Assembly (NCBI GenBank): GCA_963920665.1
Contig: OY987273.1
Span: forward strand, 7,256,501 to 7,320,500
Source of the DNA: Straminergon stramineum
Taxonomy: Eukaryota > Streptophyta > Bryopsida > Hypnales > Calliergonaceae
Reading direction: 5' to 3'
Length of the DNA stretch: 64,000 nt
The notes beneath the pieces were generated by a model. It was not told the origin of the DNA. It did not search any database and saw only the letters and a list, made by a program, of their open reading frames with translations. Numbering within the stretch: the first letter of the stretch is position 1; every line of letters begins with the position of its first letter. Positions 44,291-57,710 of the stretch are shown here, piece by piece. The position numbers were made by a program, and so were the translations under genes.

Positions 44291-45295
44291 ACACTATAAC
44301 ATCTCTATTTGAATGACTTGCTATAGGAGATTGGGAGAGCGTGTTGGCAAGATGTTAGTGAGTAGTTCAATATTAATTTTCATTTCAAATAACAATATTT
44401 ACGCCGCCACAAATGTCCTCCTTAGTGAACTACTTCTTCAATATAACTCAAGTCATGAATGTGCCTTTTTCAGTCCCATTTAGACTAAGTGCAATTCAAA
44501 TACCATTGTGCAGGAACATGAGTTATAGTAGATTCTCTGCTACCATGGAGGCTTCACAACTCAGCTCTTCCATTTTGGGAAATGGGGATATCCGAAGATC
44601 GTACTCCCAAAATGGACGGTGCAATGGAAAATATGATAGGTGACCCCATTTTGACATTAACTCCCTGTGGGGGTCATTATAGCAATAAAGCGTGCCAACA
44701 TGGGTTTGGCAACTCCTAGACCCCTTTAAAGGATAGTGCCCTGAACACATCGAACTGTGCCGTTTGAAATTGAGTGGCGGTTTAAATTAGATGACAGATG
44801 GAAATGCCATTATATTTAATGTTTGCACTTGTCATCAATTTCTTTCTCTAATGTGTTCCTTGTAGTGTAGAAGCCAGAGCTGATAAGTAGTATCCTTGTG
44901 GCGTTTCCAAAGTCTTTTCAATCTTTTCTAAGAGGAGATCCAGAAGTAGTTTAGGGTGAGTGGTTATAACAGGCGATTTGTGGAAAGTACTTTCCTTCGG
45001 GGAAGGAAATAGCATTACAGAAGAGGCTGTTGGAGTGGAAAATGTGGAAGTAGTGCAAGAGGTTTTGCAAGATACAAATAGTAGCCGTCATCGACATGGA
45101 GGAGAGCTCACAAACGTGAACACCATAAGCACTATACTTTCATTTCTACTTTCACTTACTACTTTGCAATCATGAATGTTTTGAAAGGTATAATGTAGCA
45201 CCCTCTAGTTGCATTTCTATTCTGAATTTGTCCATTCTTCAATAGGGGTTGCTAAAATCTTTTGTTTCCTCACTGAAATAAGAAGACATGATAAT
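44291..45295. other. Unassigned sequence beyond MULE copy B
   Basis: No gene recognised. The 5' end of copy B must lie in or just before this stretch. Short ORFs on both strands lack recognisable content. Confidence 0.35.
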
Positions 45296-47290
45296 TAAAG
45301 GCCTTATTCATTAAATTGAGACAATATGGTCATTTTGAGACTTTGAAAACTCGATGCGAAGCTTTATTGAAAGAGAAGTTGTTGAACCCAAAGATAAACG
45401 GAGCCTAACCTTCAAGAATCCTCAAATCTTATGAACATGTTGCCTCATTCGCCTTGGAACCAGCAAGGAGGATTTCAATCCCATGATGTTTGAAGTAGTC
45501 AAGAAATAGAAAAGCGAGTGAATTTACATTCAGTAAGCTCGATTTACTCAAGAGCTAGAGTACTCAAAGAAAATGTAACTATTGCTCCCCTATTCACTTG
45601 AAATGAATGAATTATGAATGGTTAAATTTTTAAAATCTGTGTTTAAACGAAGAGGCTTACTATACATGAAGCACTTAACTTTTCTAAAAAATAATTTTTT
45701 GTATTTTTTTATATACCAAGCTATTAATAGTAAGTTGGGCTCGAAAACATAAGGCTCCGAAGACTTGACTTGACTTGCTCGCCTATATATCGAATTTGGC
45801 TACACAATTGTTCTTTGACTATTCCATCGCTTTTAGCTTTGCTAGGCCTCTGAAGATATCATCGCGTTGAGAAGGATGACTGGATTTACTTGCAGAGACG
45901 GTCCCACCATGGAGGTCTGAACTCGAAGATCCATTCCTCATGTCGTTCTCTTTCCGAGTGTTTAGAGGACCACCATAGGTGGAAAGAGATTTGGCTTGTT
46001 GAGGAGGCAGCCTTGGTAGTGATCTATTCACATGGGTTATATACGGGTATCCAGATCTAGTCGATTTCGAGTCTACTAACCGTTGGTGGTCTCTAAGAGC
46101 CCTTTGCTAGAAAATATTGTCCACAAAGGGCAATCGCCTTGCTCTCATAGATAGCGCCAGGTGAGTCCGCCTATCCTTGAGTTGAAGTAAGCCCCCTCCA
46201 ATCCCTAGCCCAATTGCCGCTCTCACCTTCTTATCCTCAAAAGAAGAGGGTGCTTTCACCTCACAAGCAGACCGGTACTTAGAGCTACATGGAACATCAT
46301 CTTCGGCACGAGGATGCCTTGTCCCTTCGCCCACGGGGAGGTTGAGTTTCTAGTTTGTCGTTGCCTTCGTCCATGAAGTTGGCGAGAACGATCCTACTCG
46401 AGCGGAAGAAGCTCGTTTGAATAGGGACAGCGAACAAATCGAAGTCCTCAACGGTCCACAACTCGGTGGACTGTCCATGACTCCGTCTTCGATGTCGCCT
46501 TTGGAGTAGTCTATGGCCACGGATGCCGCATGTACAGCTGAGCGTAGCATGTATGGTTTGGAAATGGGAGCAGTATCGCAGCTCCCTCCCGCGAAGTCCG
46601 ATCGCCTTGAGAGAGACTTCATTGATCTAGGTGCCAAACTTCGCATCAACCTTTGCCTTTTGATAGAGATGACTACATGAGCAGCCTCAACCTACAATAC
46701 ATGTAAGTACATGTAAATTACACAAGGCTCCCCCACATCACCATCCGTCAATTACCAGATGCAAAGAAATTTTCAACAAGAAATGAGAGATATAGGATGG
46801 AATTCTAGAAATAGAGACCTACAATAGAAAGACAAACTCAGAAACCAAAATATTATTAACAAACAAATGTTGTATGGACAGGACTATAATACATAAAATA
46901 TCTCTTCCTAATTCAATAAAACAGAAGGTGGGTGATGGATAAGTGTATCTCCTACGACGGGCCAACTCTATCACTAAGTTCACCGTGGGAAGTTTGAAGT
47001 GCACCTCGACATTTTGGGCCAAGTCCCTCATCGCGTCTACAATGAGCTCGTGATCGTAGTCACGAGTATCGAGTGGTTTCACTCCAATGCAATTGCTATT
47101 GACATATTCTCGTAGTCACCCCGATTCGCAATCGGATTCTAGACACCAGAGCCACAGTAGGAGGGTCTCCAAGAGGATATCATCCCTTCGTTTCGTTTGC
47201 GTTTAGGTTACTAGGAAGATCACGTTGCCGTTCTCATTGCAGACGCTTTTTTTCGGAGAGTTGTCAATGTGAAGGGTGTTGTCCTTGGTA
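45296..47290 (-). repeat. Dispersed repeat R2 (contiguous copy of R1)
   Basis: Direct repeat of 31781-35430 without the 1.65 kb insertion. Minus-strand coding patches: GVKPLDTRDYDHELIVDAMR (near 47065), APRSMKSLSRRSDFAGG and SVAIDYSKGDIEDGV (46640-46480), EDKKVRAAIGLGIGGGLLQL (46200) and DDIFRGLAKLKAME (45840). These may be exons of one gene or pseudogene. I do not recognise the product. The left border has AAAGGCCTTATTCATTAAAT. Confidence 0.55.
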
Positions 47291-47394
47291 AAGGACATAG
47301 GATTGCATAGACGCCCAAACATCCTACGTTTGGGGACATAGAACCTCAGAGTTGCACCTTGTCCATTAGATGGGGGGAAGGGGGGATGGGCCGA

Positions 47395-48023
47395 AATTCC
47401 ATCTAAATTGAACAAGAACTCAAGAAGTCAACATTTTCATAAGTTGTACCAATTTCGGTTGAATTGTAACCATACAAATTCTAACTAGACTTGTTAGAGA
47501 TCACATAGGAAAAGGAAACATAATAATATCACTTACAGATTGAAAGATTATAATCTTTGATCATGAGGGTGTAAAAACTATGAAAAATTTTCAATTCACT
47601 TTTTACATGTCAACTCTAAAAAGTTGGTTACTAAAAAAATATGAGGTTATAGGGTCTAGCATGCACCACCCCAATCAATTTACAGTTTTTCAAAATCTAT
47701 TCTACAATTTTTGTAAATGAATTTATAATGTGATTTACTGTTTTTGCCTCAAAGATCAAGTGTATTTGAGGCACATTTCCAAGAGCCTTCAACACTACAA
47801 GAAGTCAAGATTGCAATGGGCATCCTTGCACAAAATCTTCAATAGAAAAATCATAATCCTTTATTTTTAAGATAAACCTTTTGATCCTAAAACTAGACTT
47901 CAAAAAGAGTTCTCCAAAAATATAAACTAATAATAATAGAAATTTAGTTGGTTTTAATTGTTTTATTGACCTTCAAATTTTTTGAAATACCATAATTTGG
48001 TCTCTTGGGCATTTAGGGGTTAA
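47395..48023. mobile_element. TTAA-type MITE E4 (left end unclear)
   Basis: Aligns over about 600 bp with E3 (56269-56970), and its right end GGGCATTTAGGGG is followed by TTAA (48020-48023). The expected left end TTAACCCC is absent; a G-rich patch (GGGGGGAAGGGGGG) sits there instead, so this copy is 5' truncated or rearranged. Non-coding. Confidence 0.45.
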
Positions 48024-49009
48024 AGAGGAGAATTGACTATTTGACTTGAGGGTCTACAAAAGAAATAAAAAAATAAAAAAAACATCTTTCATGAAGATGC
48101 TATAAGTCCTCAAAATGCCTATAACTTCCTCATAAGGAGTCCAAATTAAATGAATGAAAGCTTTTCAAATTGAGAAAATTATATTCTCTACAAAAAAAGA
48201 TTGTATTTTCCCACTTCAAAGATTTTCAAAGAGGTTTTTCCTCCTTCTATCCCCTATTTGGAGCTTCTTGGCCACTTTAGTCATAACTTTGGGTTCAAGG
48301 CATTGATAGTGGATTAGTGATTTAGTGGAAAAGATTATATTCCCACAAAGCTTACGAATTTTTCTATCTTCACAAAATCATTAGAAATTTATGATAAAAA
48401 ATGAAAGATGAAAATTCATCTAGTACTACATGCCTACCTAAAATTTCGTAATTCCATTTGAAGCACAACTTCCACAACTTCTAACCAAAAATGGACTTGA
48501 TTGAAGTCATGAAAACCGCCCCAATTCGCCAAAGCTCATTTTAACACTATGGGGACTATAGTTCTTCAAAGGCTAATTTGAATTCAACTGTTGAAGTGAT
48601 AAACTTACAAAAGTTTAAGGGTTCCATTTATATTGCCTTCTTCAGTATCTTCAACCATACATGATTGACTAACAAACCATACAATTTAAAACAAAAACTT
48701 GTTAATCCAACAACCATCAACTCAAAGAATTGCACTTCTCATAATGTCATGACTTAGTGCTTTTCATGCAAGCCAATACTGCCAAACAATGTGGAGGATT
48801 CTAACAATTCCAAAGTCATTACCAATTTGAAGTTTACAACATGCTCATCAATTACAAACACAGGTCCAATTCAAATAACATTGTCATTCATTCATGATGA
48901 AAGTGGTGCATACATGCTATGTAACTATATAATCCACATACATACTACGTTGCCTCTACAAAAAATACGAAAACATGAGTTATATATGACATGGACACAT
49001 GGTTGAAGT
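48024..49009. other. AT-rich spacer
   Basis: No gene seen. Presumably includes the K2 3' flank. Confidence 0.5.
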
Positions 49010-50486
49010 TCAATATGAATCGCAGAAGTATTCATCCAGTATTGGCCAATTGAACAAAGAAGTAAATTTGAAGATGATTTGCACCAAACTACTATCGCCC
49101 TTCGAAATTGGCTCCAAATACCTCTCAAACACAAGTGCAAAATATTTATGGGCGTACTTCACATGTGAACGTTGGATTCAAGTTGCAACTTATGGTACGC
49201 CTCAGACATGCATTCCTTGTTGATCTTCTCCACTAGTCGACCAACAAAAAACTCTTTGGATTTCTTGGAAAGGCTTGGCATATTCTCCACATCTACATCT
49301 CTTTTGTACACATATGTAATGTTAAGATCCACCCACCACCTCCTCCACAAAGCTTCGTCCCACTCGTCTCTTGAAGTGAATGTATACAACGACTTCTTTG
49401 GTTCAGGAATAATAGTAGTCATCCCCCAATCACAAACTCCTATGTAAATCCGTAACTCATCTTTGGGAAAATGAAACATAATGTTGTCTGGAGAAATGTC
49501 ATTGTGTAGATATCTAGCAGCATGCACCACACTCATAATATTCAACAATGCCCAAGCAAGCTCCGTGCGTTTGTCTCTCCATCACTTGAGACGTCCAATA
49601 GCAATGATTTCTTCTTCTGCTATACAGAGATTATATAACAATCGAATGGATATGTTGTTTGGATAATCATTATCCATTCTCAACATTTCACGCAAAGTAC
49701 CACCGTTCCACCAAAATGAGTACCCTTCATTCTTTCTTGCATGGACTCCAAAGAAGCATATTACTCCATCGTGCGGAATCCTCACAGCCATGGACTTAGT
49801 ATTGTGTTCCAACTTGGCAAGTTCTGGAAGTCGACCTTCCTAGAGAGACGTTTTCATTACAAACTACCATGATGGATGAATTGAACACATCCTTCAATTC
49901 GGACCCTTTGAATTGTTGCATAGCCACCCCACATGACTCTGTTATCTTGGGCAATGATCATGGCTATTTCCGGAAGCACTACTAGAAGGTGACATGTATT
50001 TTGTACTTGTACAATTCCATCCCTGCTATTCCACCAACTCATTGATCCTATTCTATTCTGCCCCCTACCAAATGGTTTGCACGTCTTTGAAAACAAGTCC
50101 ACTTTCATAATGACATACTCAAAAGCTTCATCATTTGCACAGTGCTCCTTCCCCCACTTCTCCATCATAATTTTGGCATTCCATAATGCATTATGTGCCC
50201 TTTTCTCCAAGAATTGAAGAAAATTCTTCTTTTCTGATTCATGATGCCATTGTGGCACGTTCAAGACATCCAACATCCTTTGCTTTGTATCTGTCTTGAA
50301 TTTATCAATGCAATCCTCTTGATATTGCACATATTTAGTGTCAAGGGATATTGTAGTCTCTACCTTATAAAACACCACAATGCATTTCATCAACAATGCT
50401 TTGCAACTCTCCGAGGGACTGTCCCTAGTGTATTCACTAGAAGGCGTCACTTGTTTTCCCTTCGCAACCTTCTTGACCCTTAGCAT
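49010..50486 (-). pseudogene. Protein-kinase-like gene K2 (near full length, decayed)
   Basis: Starts MLRVKKVAKGKQ at 50486 and ends CDSY stop at 49010, about 490 codons. It shows the N-terminal region that is hidden by the gap in K1. Domain order as in K1: QYQEDCIDKFKTD, GSMSWWNSRDGI, a glycine-loop-like GGYATIQRVRIEG, VMKT with the candidate ATP-binding Lys, YSFWWNGGTLREML, catalytic loop YLHNDISPDNIMFHF, CDWGM and RWWVDLNITYV. Decay: a 1 nt frameshift near 49870, TAG/TGA stops (for example after RLK near 49585) and another 1 nt change near 49165. A GC-rich GGACGG stretch lies 160-350 bp upstream, as for K1. Confidence 0.65.
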
Positions 50487-50649
50487 CGTGAATAACTAAT
50501 AATGTGATTAACGTCATAATTTTTAGAAGAAAATGATAATAGTCACCCCCCAAAATTAGACTCTCACCCTCTCGAAGAGAGGAGCCAATGGAGGTCAAGC
50601 CACCAAGCTCTCCACTCTCACTTGCAAGCAAGGGGGACAACAAAAGGGA

Positions 50650-50810
50650 AGGGCAGATGGCCTATCTGCCCCTTTTCTATGAGGCGGACGGCCTCCTTCC
50701 ATCCGCGTCATCAAGCGGACGGATTAGACGACCAACCTGCCGATCGATCAAATGGCCAGTCCGTCTAACCCATCGGGGCCATCCGATTGGACGGTCACCT
50801 CAACACATTG
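50650..50810. repeat. GGACGG-containing GC-rich stretch upstream of K2
   Basis: GGCGGACGGCC, AGCGGACGGATTAG, CAGTCCGTC and TTGGACGGTCACC in about 130 bases, against an AT-rich background. It resembles the hAT subterminal arrays, but no CAGGGTTGACA terminus or target duplication is visible nearby. Confidence 0.5.
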
Positions 50811-51353
50811 GGATCATTTCATTCGGAATTTTGTACACTTCATAGTCAACATTTTCTTTTCCATATTTAAAAAAGTTAACCTTTAAATGCCCAAGCCTTT
50901 CCAAGTGTATTTTGACTATGAAAAAAAAACTTTTGCTCGTAATTATCCTCAAAGAAACAAATTATGTTTTTTCCCAAATTTAATCATAATACCATACAAA
51001 TGTTAATAGAGCTTGTTTATTAGTATGCACACCATTTTTGAGTGCTAAATCTCCTAGGGGTTGTGAGATTATACAAAGGAAAATATACATTTCCTATTTA
51101 TAGTACATTGTTTTTGTACAATATGTTTCAAAAATTTGCATAAATATGTTTTCGGGGATTGGAGGTAACATGACCAACTTCAAAGAGTGTTAGCACACTA
51201 AAAGGCACTTCCAAAAAACTTAATTTCACATGAAAAAAATAAAACTCATAACACAATCCACCTTGCAATTGTTAAAATGTAGTTTTTGTTTATAAGTAGA
51301 AATTGCAAATAGCTTCAAATAAACACTTGCATGTTGAAATTTTCAGTGGTGAA
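50811..51353. other. AT-rich spacer
   Basis: No gene or repeat recognised. Confidence 0.5.
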
Positions 51354-54300
51354 TGTCGTGAGACATAATCTCAGAATCCACTAGCTTAGTATAAAATAAG
51401 TCTATAATAGTATACAATTTTTCAAAATTTCTTATATGAGAACATAATTAGAATCCTCTTAGCCTAAAAATTGCATGAAGGTTGAGAGGATGATCTAGGT
51501 ATTTCGTAAAAGGATCCAGGACGGATCTGGATTCTGGAAACCCGAATAGCAACAACGTATGGTCTAGAGTTCCAATCTAGGAATCTAGGGAACCGTAATG
51601 GGTAAACAGTCCGCTTTGGGAACGGTCGGTAGGATGACGGGTACTTAACCCCCACCACTTCCATTTTTTCTTCCTCTTTCTTCCGTAGTGATTTTGCGCT
51701 CGTATACTTGAGTGAAAGAGTGGTGAGTTAGCGATCGTTTCAGCAATTTAGTTAGTTCCAATTTACGATGGCGGAGGGAGATATCCGTAAACCATTAGTT
51801 ACAGCACGGTTGGTTGGTTTGACCATTCCGGAAAGACTAAGGGACCAATCGCAGTTAGAAGATGACCTGAGCATGATAGGGTGTGTTGGTTTGTTCCTTA
51901 GGCCATGGACTATAAAGAATGATCGAATGATTCAAGAGCTCGTTATAGGAGCTTTGAATCAATATGAGTTGATAGTGAGAGGGCGACCCGGAACTTGGAT
52001 AGAGGAGATTTGGGCAAAGGTATACGGATTCCCTAGGAAGGGATCCGGATTAGCCTCCCAAGCGAATAAGTTCGTGGTAGGGAAGTTCAAGAATGCAGCC
52101 CATTCTAAGGAAGGGTATGCCATTAGTGACTATCTAGATAGAAGGCAGAAGTAGGTTTTAGAATTCATTATTCTAATCTTGTATTTGGAAAAGCCTACCT
52201 AGGTTACGATTACGGTAGCCAACACCATGTTTGGTGCACTAGAGGATAGACTGGTCAACTGGGGCAAAGTCATTGGAGCAGTAGTTTCCAAGCTTGCCGC
52301 TAATGTAGGAAAGGCTAAGACCAGTCCAATCGGTCCTTACCTATTCCACCTCTACTACTATGTAGAAATTTTGAATGAAGCAGAAATGGTAGAGTACAAC
52401 ACCTGATCCACAATCCTACATTACGGCCTTACAGACGAAGTGGAGGCAGAGGAGCCAGCATTCAAAGAAGAGGAAGATATAGAAGAGGAGGAGAAGCTCA
52501 TAGATTTGAGGCGAAGGAAATCTACCGATTTGGCATCACAAGGGAAACTCCCTATTTCGGAGAAGGTTCCGGAGAAGCCAAAGGAAGACATATCCGGGTT
52601 CTTCAAAACCGGATTCGACTGGCTGCTGCAAGCACAGGAGTACCACGAGACCTTAGTAGACCTTCTTAGAAAGATCAACAAGGAACTGAAGGTCGAGCTA
52701 GAGGATATACTGGACATGGTGAAGAAACTTCTGAATGTGGAAGAGTTGGGATGGAAGGAGAAAGAGAGTGAGAATCTAGAGAAGGAGAAGATTGACCTAT
52801 AGGCCTAGTTGAGTTGGGTAAAAGGAGAGTTAGCCACAACAAAACGGAGGGAGAAGGAAGCTCGGCAGCTTGTCAAGAACCTATCTGGTCTAGTAGATAG
52901 ACACACAGAGCTTGTCGTCAAAGCATCCCTCATCCAAAACCGACTAATCGAAGAAGGACATTTCACCGGATCTAAAATAGTCTGGATCCCGGTCGATTTC
53001 TCATCAAGGATGGATTCCGTGCTGAAGGAGATGTGCTAGCTCTTAGGACGAATTGATCCAAACCAGGTCATGGATTTTTCCCACTTCCAAAAATCCACTT
53101 TGACACAGAAACTCTAGTGAAGTTAACGACATCACAACCACTTTCGTCAAGACCAAAAGTTCCTAGCGAGCCTCTCTGGCATTCAACCGAACCCTTCTCA
53201 ATTCAGCTAGAGAAGACCATCTAGAGAAGTATGAAGACAGTTCAGGAGTTAGCCAAGCAGCCAGACGAAGCACAAGAACTAGCACCACCAAAAGTTACCG
53301 TCTCGCCACCGATTCCAACGATCCATCTTCCTAAGAAGGAACCCTTTCAAATACCTAGGTTTCTTATCTAGAGTGACCTGGCAGACTAGATTGGAGGATT
53401 GAAGAATCCGGCCTAGACTCATCCGGAAAACTTCGAGCCCATGTAGCAGCCCTCAACCAAGGTAGGAGAGGACTACCATTGTTTTGAATGACACCTCTTT
53501 AAGAGAAGAAGATGAGAAGGAGGTCACTAAGATTGAGAAATTTGAAGAAGAGGAGTACCAAACCGGATCAGAGGAGGAAGAAGAAGAGGAAGACATGGAA
53601 GAGGAAGACTCACCTCCGGAAATCCGGATGATCCAAACCCAGGCAACGTTGAGGGCGACTCCAGTGAAAACAACTCCGAAAGCGACTCTGACAGCATCCA
53701 TCCAGGCACCAACAAGCCAAGGCGGGAGCAATCAGAAGAAGGTGCATAAAGCGAAGTAGTTAGGGTTTTAGTTAGTTAGGATTTGAATTTGAATCTGATC
53801 CGGGTTTCCAAGTGTGGGCCGGGTTCTGAATTTCTAGGATTTGACTTTTTGGGTTTCTTGGGAGGTTTGTGGTTGGTCACCTAGATTTTCGGGTGGCTTT
53901 TTGGCTTTGGGGTTTTGAGTTTTAAAGGGAGGGAAGGCTTGTTGTCCTCTCATTCCATCCTAGCACTTGTAGTTGGTATCTTATCATCCTTTCTTTAATC
54001 TGAGCCACCAAGTGAACATTCAAAAATTGATTTGTCATATATTCAGCTTTTCTGTGTTTGCTTGGGAGAGCGTTGAAGTATAAGAGAGAAGACAAGGAAA
54101 GGAGGAATCCAGATCTGAGGTGACTAGATCTGATTTGGGAGGGAACGTTTGTGACATAGTTTAGGCTTGTAAATACGGTCTTGTGTGTGGTGCCTTTAAA
54201 ACACCAGAATGGAAATCCGACAAGGAGTGGCATGGGTGTGAGTCTAGAATACCAGGGAAGGTTCCGTGCAGAGATAAGCAACCGCCATCGGAAAAATCCC

Positions 54301-54847
54301 CATCCTACTCTCCGAAAGGTTTGCCAAATTCTAGAATCAGTCTAGTGAACGACTAACAATCCCCCATCGGTTCCGGTTTCTGTTAATCTTTCGTTGTAGT
54401 GGAAAGGACTTGTTACGACTCTAAGTGACCTGCCTTCCAGATTAGCCATCTAGGAAGTTGTGAGAGCATTTCTTGGTTTGATCTAGTGCAACATTTGGTC
54501 TAAGTGTGTTTTATATAGTTTAGAGAGAAAAAAGAGTGTGAGGAATACGAGTGGTGAGTCCCTACCCCTTTACAAGATCAAAGGCGGACCCCTTGAGGGT
54601 AAAACAGAGGCACCAAAATGAGTGTGTGTGAGAAGAGATGAATCCGGATTCCGGAAAGGAGTGGATCCAGATTGAATTCTGGAAAGGTAGTGATCTGGAA
54701 AAGAAAGAAAAGAGGTGAAGAGAGTGTTTAAGTTGGTAATACGGATAATCTCGGTTTACAGCAACAGTCTAGAATCCCTTGGGACGATATTTCGAGTCAT
54801 TTTACAACGTTTTGGTGTTGTAATGGTACTTATGCTCAACTACGCGT
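51354..54847 (+). mobile_element. Element T, copy T4 (full length, about 3.5 kb)
   Basis: Starts TGTCGTGAGACATAATC at 51354, with TATAAAATAAG about 45 bases in. The leader runs to the gene start at 51768, the gene ends at 53759, and the 3' block ends GGTACTTATGCTCAACTACGCG at 54847. No polymerase and no terminal direct repeat. Flanks (GTGAA on the left, TACAA on the right) do not form a target duplication. Confidence 0.75.
51768..53759 (+). pseudogene. T-element gag-like protein, copy T4 (decayed)
   Basis: Starts MAEGDIRKPLVTARLVGLTI at 51768. The N-terminal 128 codons are open; then a TAG after DRRQK, a stop in the VEYNT*STIL region, and an open stretch through the coiled coil to about 52800. 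After MDFSHF (about 53080) an indel breaks the frame, and the acidic C-terminus resumes at 53484, ending KKVHKAK stop. Homologous throughout to the T3 gene. Confidence 0.6.
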
Positions 54848-55338
54848 ACAACAATCTTCATCTTATATTATAGTACCATGACAAACTGAAAATGACTATG
54901 TGTGGAAGAATCTTTAAAGCCTTTGATAATGTAGATTGCAACATTATGATATGTAAAGTGAACAAAACATGGTTTTCCATTTCTGCATATTTCACTATTA
55001 TATTTATTAATTATTCAAACTTTGAGCCCCTTTCACTTCAATTTTTATTTATTATAATGGAGGGCTTCAAATTTATTATTTTTTTAATGAAGGGCTTAGA
55101 ATTACTAACTCTACATGAATTCATGATCAAACATTGAGTTCAAAGTGTGAATTAAATATATCAACAAAGACTCTCAAAGTTTCACTCTTAGAAAATTTGT
55201 TCACTACATGTACGTTAAAGATTCTAGGACATTCTAACTAATTAACACATGCTAATGTGAACTGTGAGATTGTTGTGCCAATGAATGTGGTCTATTTTGG
55301 AAGCGTGAGGGCAAAAAATCATTCATCCTAAAATGGAT
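54848..55338. other. AT-rich spacer
   Basis: No supported gene; the 81-codon frame at 54892 has no recognisable content. Confidence 0.4.
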
Positions 55339-55923
55339 TTTATCCCTAAAGTTCCATTGTCCCCTTTGGGGACAAAATGGATTTCAGGCAAGTTCCTAGG
55401 ACCTCAATTTTTAGTGAAACTTTTTAAAACTTTCTTATAAGATAAGAAAAATGATTAGGTTCGTGCCTTTGTGGGAATATAATTTTTATTTCAATCGTTG
55501 CCCAGGAGCAAAAGTTATGCCATCTTAAATATAATTTTCACATCACCAGGTAGAAAAATAAATTCACAAAAATTTGAAATTACATTATTCAAATTTTTTG
55601 CTCTTAGAAATTATATTTTTGTCTACATGTCAAGCTTTGATTCATTCCATTTGGATTGGTGATGTGAAAGTTATGAACAATCTTGTTTTCTAGGCAATAT
55701 GAGCATCTTCTTGAAAAAATAACTTTGAATGCTACTACATTTTGATTTGCGTAGCCCTAAACCCTGAAATTTTTACCACTTGGTTTGAGACAATTAAAGT
55801 ACAAGATCCTACCATTACATTTTAGAAAAAGTATTTTTTTAGTTCTCTAGCATGAACGCAACAGAAATGTCGGTCTTGGGTGTTTTTTCACAAAAAAAAT
55901 GGCCTTAGTCCTTTAGGGGTTAA
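55339..55923. mobile_element. TTAA-type MITE E2
   Basis: Left end TCCCTAAAGTTCC (55342) preceded by a degenerate TTTA. Right end GTCCTTTAGGGG followed by TTAA (55920-55923). About 580 bp, non-coding; the ends match E1. Confidence 0.4.
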
Positions 55924-56264
55924 CTAATGAATTCTACAAATTATTTAATTCAGATGATGCTCTAATTGCTTAGAAATTAAGGTTCTCTCTAAGTTCTATA
56001 GAACAAATCTAAGGTGGTATGATTTAAAGCATTTTATGTATGTAAAAATACGTCTTCTTTGAAATCTTTTGGTTTAAATCTAAGGTTCTCTGAGGATTTT
56101 TTTTGTGAATGCCAAACTAAAACTTAAAGGCAGTTCTTCTTCAAGTGTTGTATCGTTGGGTCAATGTGTTATAACTTTCTCTCCTGTGTAAGGATTGAAA
56201 GAACAATAACATTTTAGATTTTTAGATTTCTAGGAAAGGTGATGTGTTTATCTATCATTCTATG
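55924..56264. other. AT-rich spacer between two MITEs
   Basis: Nothing recognised. Confidence 0.5.
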
Positions 56265-56974
56265 TTAACCCCTACATGCCCAAGGCTTGTGTGGAGCTTC
56301 TTGAAATTTGCTCTAAATTGAACAAAAACTCAACATTTTAATAAATTATAGCAATTTCATTTGACTTGTAATGGTACAAATTCAAACTAGACATGTTAGA
56401 GATCACATGGGAAAAAAAACATAACAATATCACTTTCAGAATGAAAGATTTTAATGTTTGATCATGAGGGTGTAAAAAGTATGAAATTTTTTCATTTCTC
56501 TATTTGCATGTAAATTCTCAAAAGTTCGTCACTAAATGACTAAAAGAATTATAGGGCTTAGCAAGTTAGCATGCACAAACCCAACAAACTTATGTCTTTT
56601 CAAAAATTTGAAAAATCAAAATCTCATTTTTGATTTTATTAAATGAATTTCTACAGTGATTTTTCTTGAAAGACCTTAGATCTAGTGTATTTGAAGTTGA
56701 TTTCCAAGAGCCCTCAACACTATGGGAAGTGAAGATTGCAATGGGCATCTTTGCATAAAGTCTTCAATAGAGAAAACATAATCATTTATTTTTAAGATAA
56801 TAAGATCGGCTTATTCACCTTCTTGATCCTAAAACGAGACTTCAAAAACAATTTTCCACAAATAATTAAAATATAAACTAATAATAATAGCAATTTGGTA
56901 TTTTGGTTCGATTTTATTTAACTTTCAAGTTTTTGGAACACCTAAATTTTGTGCTTTGGGCATTTAGGGTTTAA
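56265..56974. mobile_element. TTAA-type MITE E3
   Basis: TTAA (56265) then CCCCTACATGCCCAAGGC. The right end GCTTTGGGCATTTAGGGT is followed by TTAA (56971-56974). The ends form an inverted repeat of about 18-20 bases with a few mismatches. 702 bp inside, non-coding, homologous to E4. Confidence 0.55.
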
Positions 56975-57555
56975 AAAGAACTTTAATCAAATCCTATCAA
57001 AAAATAAATTCATTAAAACATGGTTGAAATCCATTTTGCTAAATGACGAAATAATGGAACTTTAAGAATTTAGAATACTTAAGTCAATCTCACCCTTAAA
57101 CCTTATAATCTTTCACTTCATCATTCATCAATGATATTGTGGCTTTTTTGATTTTATAACCTTTGCAATCTCCATTGTCCAACATGTCTAGTTTATACAA
57201 AATAAATCAAATAATTTTCAATTTTCAACCCAAATTTGCAATCTTCTAATAATGATGTCATTTGCTCAAATGGAGTAGGTAAGGGTTCAAGGGTTAGTAG
57301 GGTTTAGGGTTTAGAGTTTCGCCCTAAACTAGTAAACTTCAAGTTCTCTAAATGCATACTTGAATTCTTGTAATAACTTCTCTAATTATATTTTTGATTT
57401 GCTTGATTAAAGGTGAAAACATTGGATACTACAAACTTTGTAACTGCAGGGTATTAAGAAGAATCTAACTATCTGGAAAAATGTCTTTCTGAGAATCCGA
57501 TACCTCATGGCTTCCAGTCCCTCAAATTTGAAAAATTTGGTGGGAAGGATCGTTG
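56975..57555. other. Spacer with a two-unit TTTAGGG motif
   Basis: GGGTTTAGGGTTTAG at 57300-57314. Otherwise AT-rich; no gene. Confidence 0.4.
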
Positions 57556-57710
57556 CTCTTGTAGAAGTAGTCGGCCATCCACCAGAGTTGGGCTGTCTGA
57601 TTGGCCATTTGCTAGCTCGAGCCACGTCCGTGTGGTTTGGGACAAGTTCGGTCCTAGACCTTTTCTAGGTATAAGTGTGGACGGGTATATTGGCGGACGG
57701 CCAAGGGCTT
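57556..57710. repeat. GGACGG-containing stretch upstream of gene Y
   Basis: CCACGTCCGTG, GTGGACGGGTAT and GGCGGACGGCC within 100 bases. A third locus where this word precedes a decayed gene (compare K1 and K2). No termini found. Confidence 0.35.
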
